Origin: Candidatus Competibacter sp.
GTDB taxonomy: Bacteria > Pseudomonadota > Gammaproteobacteria > Competibacterales > Competibacteraceae
Reading direction: 5' to 3'
Assembly: GCA_029624815.1 (NCBI GenBank)
Contig: JARSSH010000033.1
Coordinates: 1 to 64,000, forward strand
DNA length: 64,000 nt
The notes under the pieces are model-generated. The model had not been told where the DNA came from, made no database searches, and saw only the letters and a list, made by a program, of their open reading frames with translations. Made by a program: the position numbers and the translations under genes. Every line of letters starts with the position of its first letter. The stretch's first letter is position 1. Shown one piece after another: positions 46,884 to 57,236 of the stretch.

Positions 46884-48038
46884 ATGCTGCTCGATGACAC
46901 CGATCGCCATGCCCTGCACCGGCAAGGTCGTTTCCTTTTCGCCGCCTTCAAGCGACCGCACCGGGTGCTGAGCACCTGCCGGATCAACGGCGGGCTGCGC
47001 GAAGACCTGACCCACATCGCCAACCACCAAAGCTGCGAGGCCGTCGCTCACACCGCCCGCCATGCGTCGGTGCTCGGCCTGGGTCCGGACGCCTACCATG
47101 ACTTTGCCTGCGCCGAAGTCGATTTGCCCCCCGCCACCACGGCGCTGATGAGCACCGCCGCCAACATGCAATGCGCGGTAGTGGCGCGCGCCGCCCATGC
47201 GGAACTGGCGGTGCATGTCGCCGCCACCGCCGGCGTGCTCGGCAACGCCACCCGTGCCGGCGATCCGGCCGGTTGGCACGAACGCCCGGACGGCAGCGAG
47301 CGGGTGGGGCAGGTCGCGGCCAGGCCGCCGCCCGCCGAGGCCGGTTCCGGCACCGTCGTCACCCTGGTGTTAATCAACCAGCCCTGTACGGCGGCCTGTC
47401 TGGTCAAGGCGGTATCCGTGGTGACCGAGGGCAAAAGTACGGCCTTGCTCGACCTGCGCATGCCCAGCCTGCAATCGTCGGGGCTGGCCACCGGCACCGG
47501 CACCGACCAGTTGGCCATCGCCGCGCCACTGGCGCGCGTCGGCGAATGGGAGCGGCACTGGGCCAGCAGCCACAATACCTTGGGCGAATTGCTGGGGCGA
47601 GCCACCCACGACGCGGTCACCCGCTGCCTGCTGTTGCAGAACGGGCTGTGCCCGGAACTGCGACGCACGATCTGCGGCGCCCTGAGCCGCCACGGTTGCG
47701 ATGAAGCCACCTTGCGCGCTTGCGCCGCGACCGAACTCGACGCCGGTCTGGCGCAACTGTTCGCCGATAATCTGCCGGCGCTGCTGCATGACCCGCAGAG
47801 CGCCGCCGCCGCGTATGGTCTGGCCGAAAGCGTCGATCTGGCGCGAGCCGGCGTGCTGCACCTGGAAGTGGCGCGGGAAGCGATTCTCAATCAGGCCGCG
47901 CTACTCGCCGCGACGGTGGCGGTGAAGCCGGAGCGATTCGCCGAGTTCCGCGAAATGCTACGCAGTCGGCGGGACGCCGATCCGGGTGCGCTGGCGGCGC
48001 TGGCGGTGGTGCGGGGATTCGCGCGTAAATGGAACTAG
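46884..48038 (+). CDS. cbiZ: adenosylcobinamide amidohydrolase
   Basis: The start at MLLDDTDRHA has GAGATCCGGG ahead; an upstream TTG is less likely. About 384 residues. It has the CbiZ signature SGLATGTGTDQLAIAAP, and LSTCRINGGLREDLTHIANHQ and ALMSTAANMQ in the N-terminal half. The enzyme hydrolyses the amide of adenosylcobinamide or pseudocobalamin to give cobyric acid for remodelling. It heads a cbiZ-cbiB-cobD operon and overlaps cbiB by 10 bp. The locus therefore serves cobinamide salvage. Confidence 0.9.
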   Translation: MLLDDTDRHALHRQGRFLFAAFKRPHRVLSTCRINGGLREDLTHIANHQSCEAVAHTARHASVLGLGPDAYHDFACAEVDLPPATTALMSTAANMQCAVVARAAHAELAVHVAATAGVLGNATRAGDPAGWHERPDGSERVGQVAARPPPAEAGSGTVVTLVLINQPCTAACLVKAVSVVTEGKSTALLDLRMPSLQSSGLATGTGTDQLAIAAPLARVGEWERHWASSHNTLGELLGRATHDAVTRCLLLQNGLCPELRRTICGALSRHGCDEATLRACAATELDAGLAQLFADNLPALLHDPQSAAAAYGLAESVDLARAGVLHLEVAREAILNQAALLAATVAVKPERFAEFREMLRSRRDADPGALAALAVVRGFARKWN

Positions 48039-48994
48039 GCGCCCACTTCGCGCTCGTCCTGATCGCTTGCCTGCTTGATGCCGCGTTTGGCGATCCAGTT
48101 TATCCGCTGCATCCGATCCGCTTGCTGGGAGCCTGGAGCCTGGCGTGGGAGCGACGGCTGTTCGCCGTCGGCCTGAACGGCTATTTGGGTGGCCTGCTGC
48201 ACTGGTTGCTGGTGGTCGGCGGTGCCCTGGCGGCCTGGTGGGGAGTGCGGTGCGGTCTGGGCTGGTTTCATCCCTGGCTGGCCTGGGCCTGGGATGTGTT
48301 CCTGGCCTACAGTCTGTTGTGCATGCGCGATTTGCTGGCCCATGGCCGACGCGTGCTCGATGCCCTGAACGATCTTCCCGCCGCCCGGCGATGCTTAAGC
48401 CTGTTGGTGGGTCGGGACACGGCGGCGCTGCCGCGCGACGGCATCGTGCGCGCCGCCATCGAAAGCCTGTCGGAAAATCTGACCGACGGCGTACTGACCC
48501 CGTTGTGGGCCTTGTGCCTGTTCGGCCTGCCGGGATTGATCGTGGTCAAGGCGGTGTCCAGCCTCGACTCCATGGTCGGGCATAGAAATGCCCGCTACCA
48601 GCGCTTTGGCTGGGCCGGGGCGCGTTCCGACGATCTGGCGCATTGGCTGCCGGCCCGCCTGTCCGTGCCGCTGGTCGCGGCGGCGGCGGCCCTGCTGCGC
48701 TTTCATCCAGGATCAGCGTTGCGGGCCGCGTGGCGCGATCATGCCTTGCTGCCCAGCCCCAACTCGGGTTGGAGCGAAGCCGCCTGCGCCGGCGCTCTGC
48801 GGGTGCGGCTGCTCGGGCCGATCCGCTACGGCGGCAAACTGGTCACCGAAGCGTTCATGGGCGATGCCGATTGGTCCGCCGATCTGGACGGCGCCGATCT
48901 GCGCCGAGCCTTGCGTCTGATCCTGGTCTGCGATCTGTTGGCGGTGGCCGTCGGTCTGACGCTGATCCCGCTCCGGGTACTCATGCCGTGGTGA
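48029..48994 (+). CDS. cbiB: adenosylcobinamide-phosphate synthase CbiB
   Basis: A 321-residue inner-membrane protein with about five helices that joins aminopropanol phosphate to cobyric acid. It has DAAFGDPVYPLHPIRLLG at the N-terminus, SENLTDGVLTPLWAL in the middle, then SSLDSMVGHRNARYQRFGWAGARSDD and SPNSGWSEAACAGALRVRL. All are hallmarks of CbiB/CobD. Overlap with cbiZ and proximity to the PLP decarboxylase show one operon. Confidence 0.95.
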   Translation: MELGAHFALVLIACLLDAAFGDPVYPLHPIRLLGAWSLAWERRLFAVGLNGYLGGLLHWLLVVGGALAAWWGVRCGLGWFHPWLAWAWDVFLAYSLLCMRDLLAHGRRVLDALNDLPAARRCLSLLVGRDTAALPRDGIVRAAIESLSENLTDGVLTPLWALCLFGLPGLIVVKAVSSLDSMVGHRNARYQRFGWAGARSDDLAHWLPARLSVPLVAAAAALLRFHPGSALRAAWRDHALLPSPNSGWSEAACAGALRVRLLGPIRYGGKLVTEAFMGDADWSADLDGADLRRALRLILVCDLLAVAVGLTLIPLRVLMPW

Positions 48995-49025
48995 GCGAAC
49001 GGGCACCGTTCGTGGGAGGCGCGGG

Positions 49026-50120
49026 GTGAGCCAGGCCATGCACGGCGGCAGAATTGACTTGGCGTGCCTGACTTACGGCGGCGAGGCGCGGGACTGGCTC
49101 GATTTCAGCGTCAATCTCAATCCCTACGCGCCGCCGCTGAATGCGACAATCTGGCGGCGGATCGGCGCCGCCGCCGGTTGCTACGGCGACCCCGCGGCGC
49201 GCGAGCTGCGCGATCGCTTGAGCCGGTGTTATGCGGTGTCCCCGCCATGCCTGTTGCCCACGGCCGGCGGAAGCGAGGCGCTGTATCTGGCGGCGCGATT
49301 GTTCGCGGGCCAAACCGTGTTGGTGGCCGAGCCTGGGTTTGGCGATTACGCTCGGGCGGTGACGGCGGCGGATGGGATAGCCATTCGTCATGCGATCTTC
49401 CATCCGCACGCCAGCGGCACTCCCGCCGCCGTTCTCGCCCGGTTCGACCGCGCCATCGCCGCTCATCGGCCCGCCTGCGTGCTGTTGGGCAACCCCAACA
49501 ATCCGACCGGCCACGGCATTCCCGCCCGTGAATTGGGTGAACTCATCCATGCCCACGACTGCGCCTGGATCGTGGACGAAGCCTTCAGCGAGTTCGCCGG
49601 GGTGGACCCGCCGCATTCCCTGTTGCCACGCCTGACCGAGTTGCCGCGCCTGCTGATCGCCCATTCCCTGACCAAGAGTTTCGCCGTGCCGGGTTTGCGG
49701 ATCGGCTTTCTCGCCACGGCCTCGCGCGCTTGGTTGGAGCGTTTGGCGGACCTGCAACCGCCTTGGAGCGTGAGCAGCGTGGTCCAGAGCTGGGGTGAGA
49801 TCGTGCTGGCCGCCGAGGCGCGGACGGCCTTGGAAGAGGGGCTACATCGATTGGCGCGGGCGCGGGCGCGCTTGCTCGCCGGCCTCGACGCGATCGGTGA
49901 GTTGCGGCCGTATCCCAGCGCCGCCAACTTCATTCTGGTCGAACTGCTGGGTGGGCTCTCGACCGGCGAACTGTCGGAACGGCTGGCCGCGCGGCGCATC
50001 CTGATCCGGAGCTGCGATTCGTTTCATGGGCTGGCGCCGGGTCGTTTCTTCCGGTTGGCGGTGCGCCGCCCCGCCGAGAATGCCCAGTTGCTTGCCGCCC
50101 TGCGGGACTGTTTGCCATGA
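49026..50120 (+). CDS. cobD: threonine-phosphate decarboxylase CobD-like (PLP)
   Basis: The start at GTG 49026 is preceded by GGGAGGCG; ATG 49038 is the alternative. 364 residues, fold-type I aminotransferase family. It has GNPNNPTGHGIPARELGELI, WIVDEAFSEFAG and the PLP Lys in HSLTKSFAVPGLRIGF. The opening DFSVNLNPYAPP is typical of CobD/CobC decarboxylases, which make (R)-1-amino-2-propanol phosphate for the CbiB step. Position after cbiB supports this over histidinol-phosphate aminotransferase. Confidence 0.9.
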   Translation: MSQAMHGGRIDLACLTYGGEARDWLDFSVNLNPYAPPLNATIWRRIGAAAGCYGDPAARELRDRLSRCYAVSPPCLLPTAGGSEALYLAARLFAGQTVLVAEPGFGDYARAVTAADGIAIRHAIFHPHASGTPAAVLARFDRAIAAHRPACVLLGNPNNPTGHGIPARELGELIHAHDCAWIVDEAFSEFAGVDPPHSLLPRLTELPRLLIAHSLTKSFAVPGLRIGFLATASRAWLERLADLQPPWSVSSVVQSWGEIVLAAEARTALEEGLHRLARARARLLAGLDAIGELRPYPSAANFILVELLGGLSTGELSERLAARRILIRSCDSFHGLAPGRFFRLAVRRPAENAQLLAALRDCLP

Positions 50121-50220
50121 AGCGGCGTTCGCTGGCCAGGGATTCGCAAACGGAACGGAAGAACCGCGCGAGACCGTTCGGTCCTTCCGCGCGGCTTGCG
50201 GCGGCAGGCGTCCGTCGGAA

Positions 50221-50640
50221 TTACCAGGTCAGCGTTTTTGTGCCATCCTTGAACAAGGCGGCGCCGGTCAGCTCGGGTTTACCCACCTGAATGCCCGGCA
50301 GGAGGTCGGCTTCCGCGACACCGTAATGTTTCATGCACATCGGACAGGCGATGACCACGCCGCCCTTGCTTAGGATTTCGCCCAGCTTCTTTTGCGGTTC
50401 GTCGTATTTCATGGCGTTGGTCTTGGCGCCGACGAAAACGCCCTTATCGTTCAAAAAAACCGTCAGCGGATGTCCTCGCTCCATTTGCGCCTTGCCGAAG
50501 GTGATCGCCATGTTGGCGCGATGGGTATCGTCGGTGGTCATGTTCACGAATAGCGGGTCCGTGTCTCCGGCGAACGCCGGCGCGGCGATGCCGCCAACCA
50601 GCAGCACCACAACGGCCAGCAGATTTTGTAACGCTTTCAT
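50221..50640 (-). CDS. periplasmic DsrE-family protein
   Basis: The start at MKALQNLLAV has GAGGAGG upstream; 139 residues. The signal peptide ends near PAFA. The mature domain is a DsrE fold: FVNMTTDDTHRANMAITFGKA, GHPLTVFLNDKG and the Cys pair CPMCMKHYGVAE near the C-terminus. Cytoplasmic DsrE proteins carry sulfur as persulfide; an exported version may bind thiol or metal in the periplasm. It converges with cobD. Confidence 0.85.
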   Translation of the reverse strand: MKALQNLLAVVVLLVGGIAAPAFAGDTDPLFVNMTTDDTHRANMAITFGKAQMERGHPLTVFLNDKGVFVGAKTNAMKYDEPQKKLGEILSKGGVVIACPMCMKHYGVAEADLLPGIQVGKPELTGAALFKDGTKTLTW

Positions 50641-50859
50641 CCATGCCTCCTCATCGAATGATTTTGGATAAACAGTCATGACGGGCTCAATGTCCGCCGG
50701 CAACGATTATATCCGTTGAATTAAACCCTCGCCTATCTTGTGGGATTTCACAAGATTTCCACCGCCGTCCGGCCGCCCGCCAGGATGGACATCCGCAATC
50801 GTTGCATTCCGCGGGGCCGCGCCGTATACCCGGAACCATCCAGGTTAGGAGCGACGACG

Positions 50860-51143
50860 ATGCCGACCTATTCTCCACGGTATTTGTTCGAGCCCGCCTC
50901 GGTCGCGCTGATCGGCGCCAGCGAGCGACCCGGCTCGCCGGGCGCGGCGCTGACCCGCGGTCCGCTGTCCGGCGGCTTCAAGGGCGATCTGTGCTTGGTC
51001 AACCGCCGACATTGGCGCTCGCAGGGAATATCGGCCTTCCAAGTATTTATCCGAACCGCCGCGCTCCCCGGAAGTTGCGGTGATCGTCGGCGCCGTTGGT
51101 TCGAACAATACCGGCGCGGCGGCGGGGCCGTATTCCGACATGG
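50860..51143 (+). pseudogene. CoA-binding-domain protein (acyl-CoA synthetase type), broken N-terminal fragment
   Basis: An ATG with TTAGGAG upstream opens YLFEPASVALIGASERPGSPG, then GGFKGDLCLVN: the CoA-binding Rossmann start of NDP-forming acyl-CoA synthetase or Pat-type acetyltransferases. From about 51033 recognisable pieces occur in other frames (LPSIYPNRRAP in one, VIVGAVGSNNTGAAAG in another), so at least two frameshifts exist. Similarity ends at about 51143. The remaining about 200 bp before znuB is unassigned. Confidence 0.65.
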
Positions 51144-51346
51144 CTACCTGCCGCCTTAATTCTTTGGATGGGAAAGGGACATGTGTCCAGCAGGCATTCG
51201 TTGCTCAAGAGGCATGTTGCTTTCGTGGATCATCACGATTTTGCGAATGGTTTGCGAGCCAGTGGATTGAATTCAGCCGGAGCATTCGCCATCGGAAATC
51301 ATGTTTCGACTTTCCCATGACCATCATGAGCGTGAGCTTCGCCCAA
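51144..51346. other. unassigned sequence between the pseudogene and znuB
   Basis: No frame with family resemblance or a ribosome site. It is less GC-rich than the neighbours; probably the end of the decayed patch begun at 50860. Confidence 0.4.
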
Positions 51347-52138
51347 TCAGCGCCACGATCGATCGGGAACGACCGAACTCAGCACGAACAGGAAGGCGGC
51401 GGCCATCACGACCGAAGGTCCGGCCGGGGTGTCCCAGCGCAGCGAAGCCCACAAGCCGATCCCCACCGCCGCGCAGCCCAGCCCGCTGGCCAGCAGCGCC
51501 ATGCCTTCCGGCGAGCGGGCGAAACGCCGCGCCGCCGCCGCCGGAACGATCAGCAGCGAGGTGATGAGCAGGATGCCGACCACTTTCATCGCCACGGCGA
51601 TGACGATGGCGACCAGCAGCATGAACGCCAGCCGGACGGGAAAGACCGGCACGCCTTCGACCTGCGCCAGCTCCTCGTGCACGGTGATTGCCAGCAGTGG
51701 CCGCCACAGCCAGGCCAGCGCCACCAGCGCCAGCAAGGCGCCGCCCCAAATCCAGTACAGATCGATGCGGCCGATCGCCAGAATATCGCCGAACAGATAG
51801 CCGGTCAGATCGACCCGCACCGTTTCCAGAAACGCCAGCGCGACCAGTCCCAGCGACAGCGCGGTGTGGGCGAGGATGCCCAGCAGGGTATCCGTCGCCA
51901 AGCGGCGCTGCCGTTGCAGCAGCACCAGCGCCAGCGCCATCAGCAGGCAGGTGACCGCTACACCCAGTTGCAGGTTGAGATTCAGTACGGTGCCGAGCAC
52001 GATGCCCAGCAGCCCCGAATGGGCCAGGGTGTCGCCGAAATAGGCCATGCGCCGCCAGACGATGAACGCACCCAACGGGCCGGCGGCCAGCGCCACGCCA
52101 ATACCGCCGAGTAGGGCGTGCGCCAGGAAATCATCCAC
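51347..52138 (-). CDS. znuB: zinc ABC transporter permease
   Basis: The start is assigned to GTG 52138 ([12 protein letters not shown]), which overlaps the znuC stop by 8 bp; the longer frame is read through znuC. 263 residues with about eight helices, ABC-3 permease family ([47 protein letters not shown]). It forms the Zn2+ channel of ZnuABC. Cotranscribed zur-znuC-znuB. Confidence 0.93.
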   Translation of the reverse strand: MDDFLAHALLGGIGVALAAGPLGAFIVWRRMAYFGDTLAHSGLLGIVLGTVLNLNLQLGVAVTCLLMALALVLLQRQRRLATDTLLGILAHTALSLGLVALAFLETVRVDLTGYLFGDILAIGRIDLYWIWGGALLALVALAWLWRPLLAITVHEELAQVEGVPVFPVRLAFMLLVAIVIAVAMKVVGILLITSLLIVPAAAARRFARSPEGMALLASGLGCAAVGIGLWASLRWDTPAGPSVVMAAAFLFVLSSVVPDRSWR

Positions 52139-52937
52139 GATCCTGCTCCACGGGCGGACGATGACCACCCCCTCCTCCCGACGCGGAAGCAAGAGGGAGG
52201 TCTGGCACCACGGCGCCGTGCAGGTCGTGATGGTGGTTGTGGTGATGATGGTAGACCGCCAGCCGTCGCGCGCCGTCGCTGCCGAACAGCTCCAGGTAGG
52301 CGGGGTCGCGGGCGACATGGTCGGGATGACCGGAGCAGCAGACGTGCCGGTTCAGACACAGGACGTGATCGGTGGTGGCCATGACCAGGTGCAGTTCGTG
52401 CGAGACTATCAAAATCCCGCAGCCGCGGGTGCGGCGCAGGGCGCCGATCAGATCGTACAATTCGTATTGACCGTTCAGGTCCACGCCCTGAATCGGTTCG
52501 TCCAGCACCAATAGATCGGGCTCGCGCAGCAGGGCGCGCGCCAGCATCACTCGTTGCAGCTCGCCGCCGGAAACCGCCTGCACCGGCGAATCGAGCACAT
52601 GAGCGGCGCCGACTTCCGCCAGCGCCGCTCGCACCCGAGCCCGCGCCGCCGGGGTGCCGAGGGTCACGAAGCGCTGCACGGACAGCGGCAGGGTGTCGTC
52701 CAGCGCCAACCGCTGCGGCATGTAGCCAACCCGCAAGCCCGGCCGCAGCCAGACCCGGCCGCTGTCCGGCCGCAGCAAGCCCAGCAGAACCCGCACCAGG
52801 GTGGATTTGCCGGCGCCGTTCGGGCCGATCAGAGCGACGATTTCTCCGCTCGCGACCCGCAGGCTGACATCGTGCAGGATCGGGTTGCCCCGGATGGCCA
52901 GGCCGATGCTTTCGGCCGTCAGCAACGGCTCAGCCAT
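52131..52937 (-). CDS. znuC: zinc ABC transporter ATPase
   Basis: 268 residues. Walker A is [10 protein letters not shown]-loop YMPQ, signature [14 protein letters not shown], Walker B LLVLDEP and the switch His in IVSHELH. The tail has a His-rich stretch ([14 protein letters not shown]), common in zinc systems and possibly metal-binding. It overlaps zur by 8 bp and znuB by 8 bp. Confidence 0.95.
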   Translation of the reverse strand: MAEPLLTAESIGLAIRGNPILHDVSLRVASGEIVALIGPNGAGKSTLVRVLLGLLRPDSGRVWLRPGLRVGYMPQRLALDDTLPLSVQRFVTLGTPAARARVRAALAEVGAAHVLDSPVQAVSGGELQRVMLARALLREPDLLVLDEPIQGVDLNGQYELYDLIGALRRTRGCGILIVSHELHLVMATTDHVLCLNRHVCCSGHPDHVARDPAYLELFGSDGARRLAVYHHHHNHHHDLHGAVVPDLPLASASGGGGGHRPPVEQDRG

Positions 52938-53418
52938 GACGCGTCGGCTCCTTCAGGCAATCCGGGCAACGACCGAGAATCTCCACGATCCGCGCCAATA
53001 CTTCGAAGCCGCGGGCGTCGGTTTCGGCGCGCAGCAACTCGTCGATTACCGGGTTGCTCAATTCGCTGACTCGGCCGCAATCCCGGCAGATCAGAAACTG
53101 GCCGCTGTGGTGGCTACCCGGCCGGCGGCAGCCGGTGAATACGTTCAGCGAGGCCAGCCGGTGGATTAAACCTTGCGCCAACAGAAAGTCCAGCGCTCGG
53201 TACACGGTGGGTGGCGCGCCCTGGCGACCGTCGTCGCGCAGCACGTCGAGAATGGTGTACGCACCCAGCGGCGTGGCACTGCTCCAGATGATTTCCAGCA
53301 CGCGCCGGCGTAGGTCGGTAAGGCGGGCGCCGCGCTGCTGGCACAAGGTTTCCGCCCGCGCCAGCGCCTGTTGCGCGTCGATCGAAGGTGAACAGCTAAG
53401 ATCCGCGGCTTGCCGCAT
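52930..53418 (-). CDS. zur: zinc uptake regulator Zur (Fur family)
   Basis: 162 residues with an N-terminal winged helix ([27 protein letters not shown]) and a zinc-binding C-terminal half with the structural Cys pairs [11 protein letters not shown] and GRCPDC. The Cys placement and the association with znu genes distinguish it from Fur. With zinc bound it should repress both arms of the locus through the boxes at 53457-53488, including its own transcription. Confidence 0.93.
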   Translation of the reverse strand: MRQAADLSCSPSIDAQQALARAETLCQQRGARLTDLRRRVLEIIWSSATPLGAYTILDVLRDDGRQGAPPTVYRALDFLLAQGLIHRLASLNVFTGCRRPGSHHSGQFLICRDCGRVSELSNPVIDELLRAETDARGFEVLARIVEILGRCPDCLKEPTRHG

Positions 53419-53456
53419 GGGGGCTCCATCATTCCAGCTTGACTGAACGTTTGAAG

Positions 53457-53471
53457 TGTTATCTTATAACA
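53457..53471. promoter_or_regulatory. Zur box 1
   Basis: TGTTAT-CTT-ATAACA, a perfect palindrome matching the core of the gammaproteobacterial Zur operator, in the zur/znuA divergent promoter region. Confidence 0.88.
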
Positions 53472-53473
53472 AA

Positions 53474-53488
53474 TGTTATTCTATAACA
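53474..53488. promoter_or_regulatory. Zur box 2
   Basis: TGTTAT-TCT-ATAACA, a second perfect palindrome two bases after box 1, 19 bp before znuA. The tandem pair could seat two Zur dimers and control both directions. Confidence 0.88.
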
Positions 53489-53507
53489 TAACATCGGGAG
53501 TGAAGCG

Positions 53508-54482
53508 ATGCAGTTTAATCCAATGAGATCGGGCGTACTGAAAAAACTGTTGGGAGGATTGCTGTTCCTGCCGCTGGTGGCCTTGGCCACCCAGCCCCAG
53601 ATCGTGACCAGCATCAAGCCGGTATATTCGCTGGTGGCCGGGGTCATGCAGGGCGTGGGTGAACCGCTGCTGCTGGTGTCCGGCGGTGCTTCGCCGCACG
53701 ACTACAGCCTGAAGCCCTCGGAGGCCCGCGCCATCGATCAGGCGCAAGTGGTGTTTTGGATCGGGCCGAACCTGGAGAGTTTTCTGACTCGGTCGCTGGA
53801 TAATGTCAAGGACAAGGTCCGCGTCGTGGCATTGTTGGACGCTCCGGGCATGACGGTGCTGCCGCTCCGAGAGAGCGGCGCCTGGGAGCCGCATGGGCAT
53901 GACGAACACGGTCACGCAAAACCGGAAGACGGCAACGATCATGAGCACGATCACCGGGCCGATCACGATCCCCATGTCTGGCTGGACCCGGTCAACGCCA
54001 TCGCCATGGTGCGTCGGATCATGGCCGTGCTGGGCGAAGTGGACGTCGCTCATCGTGTCGATTATCAGCGCAACGGCGCGGCGCTGGTCGAGCGCCTTGA
54101 CCGCTTGAACGAGCGACTGGCCACGGAACTGGCGCCGGTCAGGCAGCGGCCATACCTGGTGTTTCACGATGCCTATCAATATTTCGAACGGCGCTACGAC
54201 CTAAACGCGATCGGTTCGGTGACGATGAGCGCGGAGCGGCGGCCCGGCGCCAAGCGGGTGGCGGACATTCAGGCCCGTATCCGCGATCTTCAGGCGCGCT
54301 GCGTGTTCAGCGAGCCGCAGTTCCAGCCGGCGCTGGTGGAGACGATCATTGCCAGCAACCCCGCCGTCCGGCGCGGCGTGCTCGACCCGCTGGGCGCGGA
54401 ACTGCCGCCCGGTCCCGAAGCCTATTTCCAGCTCCTGCAGGGGCTGGCCACCTCGTTGCGAGCCTGTCTGGACGGCGCCTGA
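53508..54482 (+). CDS. znuA: zinc ABC transporter periplasmic binding protein
   Basis: 324 residues with an N-terminal signal (LLGGLLFLPLVALA). Zn ligand regions are GGASPHDYSLKPS, a His/Asp-rich loop (HGHDEHGHAKPEDGNDHEHD), DPHVWLDPVNA and VFHDAYQYFERRY. It captures periplasmic zinc for ZnuBC. It is transcribed away from zur-znuCB across the two Zur boxes; GGGAGTG is the ribosome site. Confidence 0.95.
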   Translation: MQFNPMRSGVLKKLLGGLLFLPLVALATQPQIVTSIKPVYSLVAGVMQGVGEPLLLVSGGASPHDYSLKPSEARAIDQAQVVFWIGPNLESFLTRSLDNVKDKVRVVALLDAPGMTVLPLRESGAWEPHGHDEHGHAKPEDGNDHEHDHRADHDPHVWLDPVNAIAMVRRIMAVLGEVDVAHRVDYQRNGAALVERLDRLNERLATELAPVRQRPYLVFHDAYQYFERRYDLNAIGSVTMSAERRPGAKRVADIQARIRDLQARCVFSEPQFQPALVETIIASNPAVRRGVLDPLGAELPPGPEAYFQLLQGLATSLRACLDGA

Positions 54483-54635
54483 ACGATCCATCCTCGCAAG
54501 TTGAACGCCAGTGTCGCAGTTTCCTTCTAGAATAATCCGTGCTTGACGCATAACCGCCGGCCGTTACACCGGATGGTCGGGTGCGACCGGTCGTTGGATT
54601 TTTGAGGCACTCTAAAAAGCTAAAGGCGGATAACG

Positions 54636-55055
54636 ATGACTGAAACGCTTGCGGGCTTTCCGGCCTATCGCGCGAATGAAGGGGAGGACTACATGAACGA
54701 CCAGCAAAAAAACCACTTTCGCGCCATCCTGCTGGCCTGGAAACAGGAACTGATGGAAGAGGGTCGACGTGCCGTCACCAATATGCAGGACGAACCGTTG
54801 AACCTACCGGACCCGAACGATCGAGCCAGTCAGGAAGAGGAGTTCACGATCAATCTGCGCGCCCGGGACCGGGAGCGCAAGCTATTGCGCAAGATCGACA
54901 AGGCGCTCGGCCGGCTCGCCAGCGACGATTATGGCTACTGCGAGGGCTGCGGCGTGGAAATCGGCCTGCGCCGGTTGGAGGCGCGGCCCACGGCGGAGTT
55001 GTGCATCGACTGCAAGCATCTCGAAGAGGAAAAGGAAAAAAGCCAAGCGGCCTGA
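54636..55055 (+). CDS. dksA: RNA polymerase-binding transcription factor DksA
   Basis: 139 residues with coiled-coil N-terminal helices. The coiled-coil tip carries the Asp pair (LPDPNDRASQ) needed with ppGpp. The zinc finger is C-x2-C-x17-C-x2-C (CEGCGVEIGLRR...ELCIDC). The start is set at MTETLAGFPAYR because DksA proteins usually have about 20 residues before the conserved YMNDQQ. gluQ, which often follows dksA, is not found here. Confidence 0.96.
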   Translation: MTETLAGFPAYRANEGEDYMNDQQKNHFRAILLAWKQELMEEGRRAVTNMQDEPLNLPDPNDRASQEEEFTINLRARDRERKLLRKIDKALGRLASDDYGYCEGCGVEIGLRRLEARPTAELCIDCKHLEEEKEKSQAA

Positions 55056-55222
55056 ACAATTCGCCGACTCCGCCGCCGGAATTGCGTAGACGCCCCGCCA
55101 TCCCGACCACGTCGTGGACGCGCCCCACGGCGGCGCGATCTTCGCCGGCGAGGCGGGTGGAGCCATTCGCCGAGATCGCCCTGGAATTGGGCGCGCTGTG
55201 GGCGAGTCGGGGGAACACTGAG

Positions 55223-55675
55223 CTACGCCAAACCCGCCAGCATGGCCTGGCCGAACGGGGAACGGGGTTCCAACCGGCAGATGCGGCCCTCGCCGGCGTA
55301 GCCGAGCGTGATTTCCAGATCGGCCGGCGGCAGTTCGCCGGAACCGTGTTCCGGCCACTCGACCAGCAGCACCGCCTCGCCGTCGATCTGATCGCGCAAA
55401 CCCAGATACTCCAGTTCCTCGGGATCGGCCAATCGGTACAGATCCCAGTGAAACAGCCGCCAGCCATCCAACCGATAAGGTTCCACCAATGTGAAGGTGG
55501 GGCTTTTCACCGTGCCGGGATGACCGAGCGCGTGCAGCAGGCCGCGCGTCAGCGTGGTCTTGCCGGCGCCCAGATCGCCGCTCAGATAGAGCACGCAGCC
55601 GGGCGTCAGCCCGCCGGCCAGCCGCGCCCCCAAGGCTTCGGTGGCGACGGCGGAATCGAGATGGCGTTCGAACAT
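55223..55675 (-). CDS. tsaE: tRNA threonylcarbamoyladenosine synthase ATPase TsaE
   Basis: 150 residues. P-loop GDLGAGKTTLTRGLL, then KSPTFTLVEPYR, HWDLYRL and LLVEWPEHG, the TsaE set. With TsaB and TsaD it makes t6A37 on ANN-decoding tRNAs. It follows nnr by 3 bp on the minus strand, a common gammaproteobacterial pair; the amidase gene amiC that often comes next is not recognisable downstream. Confidence 0.95.
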   Translation of the reverse strand: MFERHLDSAVATEALGARLAGGLTPGCVLYLSGDLGAGKTTLTRGLLHALGHPGTVKSPTFTLVEPYRLDGWRLFHWDLYRLADPEELEYLGLRDQIDGEAVLLVEWPEHGSGELPPADLEITLGYAGEGRICRLEPRSPFGQAMLAGLA

Positions 55676-55678
55676 GAT

Positions 55679-57163
<1,485 letters not shown>

Positions 57164-57236
57164 GGGAAACCTCCTTCGCCGCCTCGATTGGGGGCACAAT
57201 AAACCGATCTTTTTCCCTTCAATTCTAGTCGCCTCC

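Noticed and set aside
55056-55222. A possible gluQ or amidase remnant between dksA and tsaE
   Set aside because: No frame shows motifs of either family; left unannotated.
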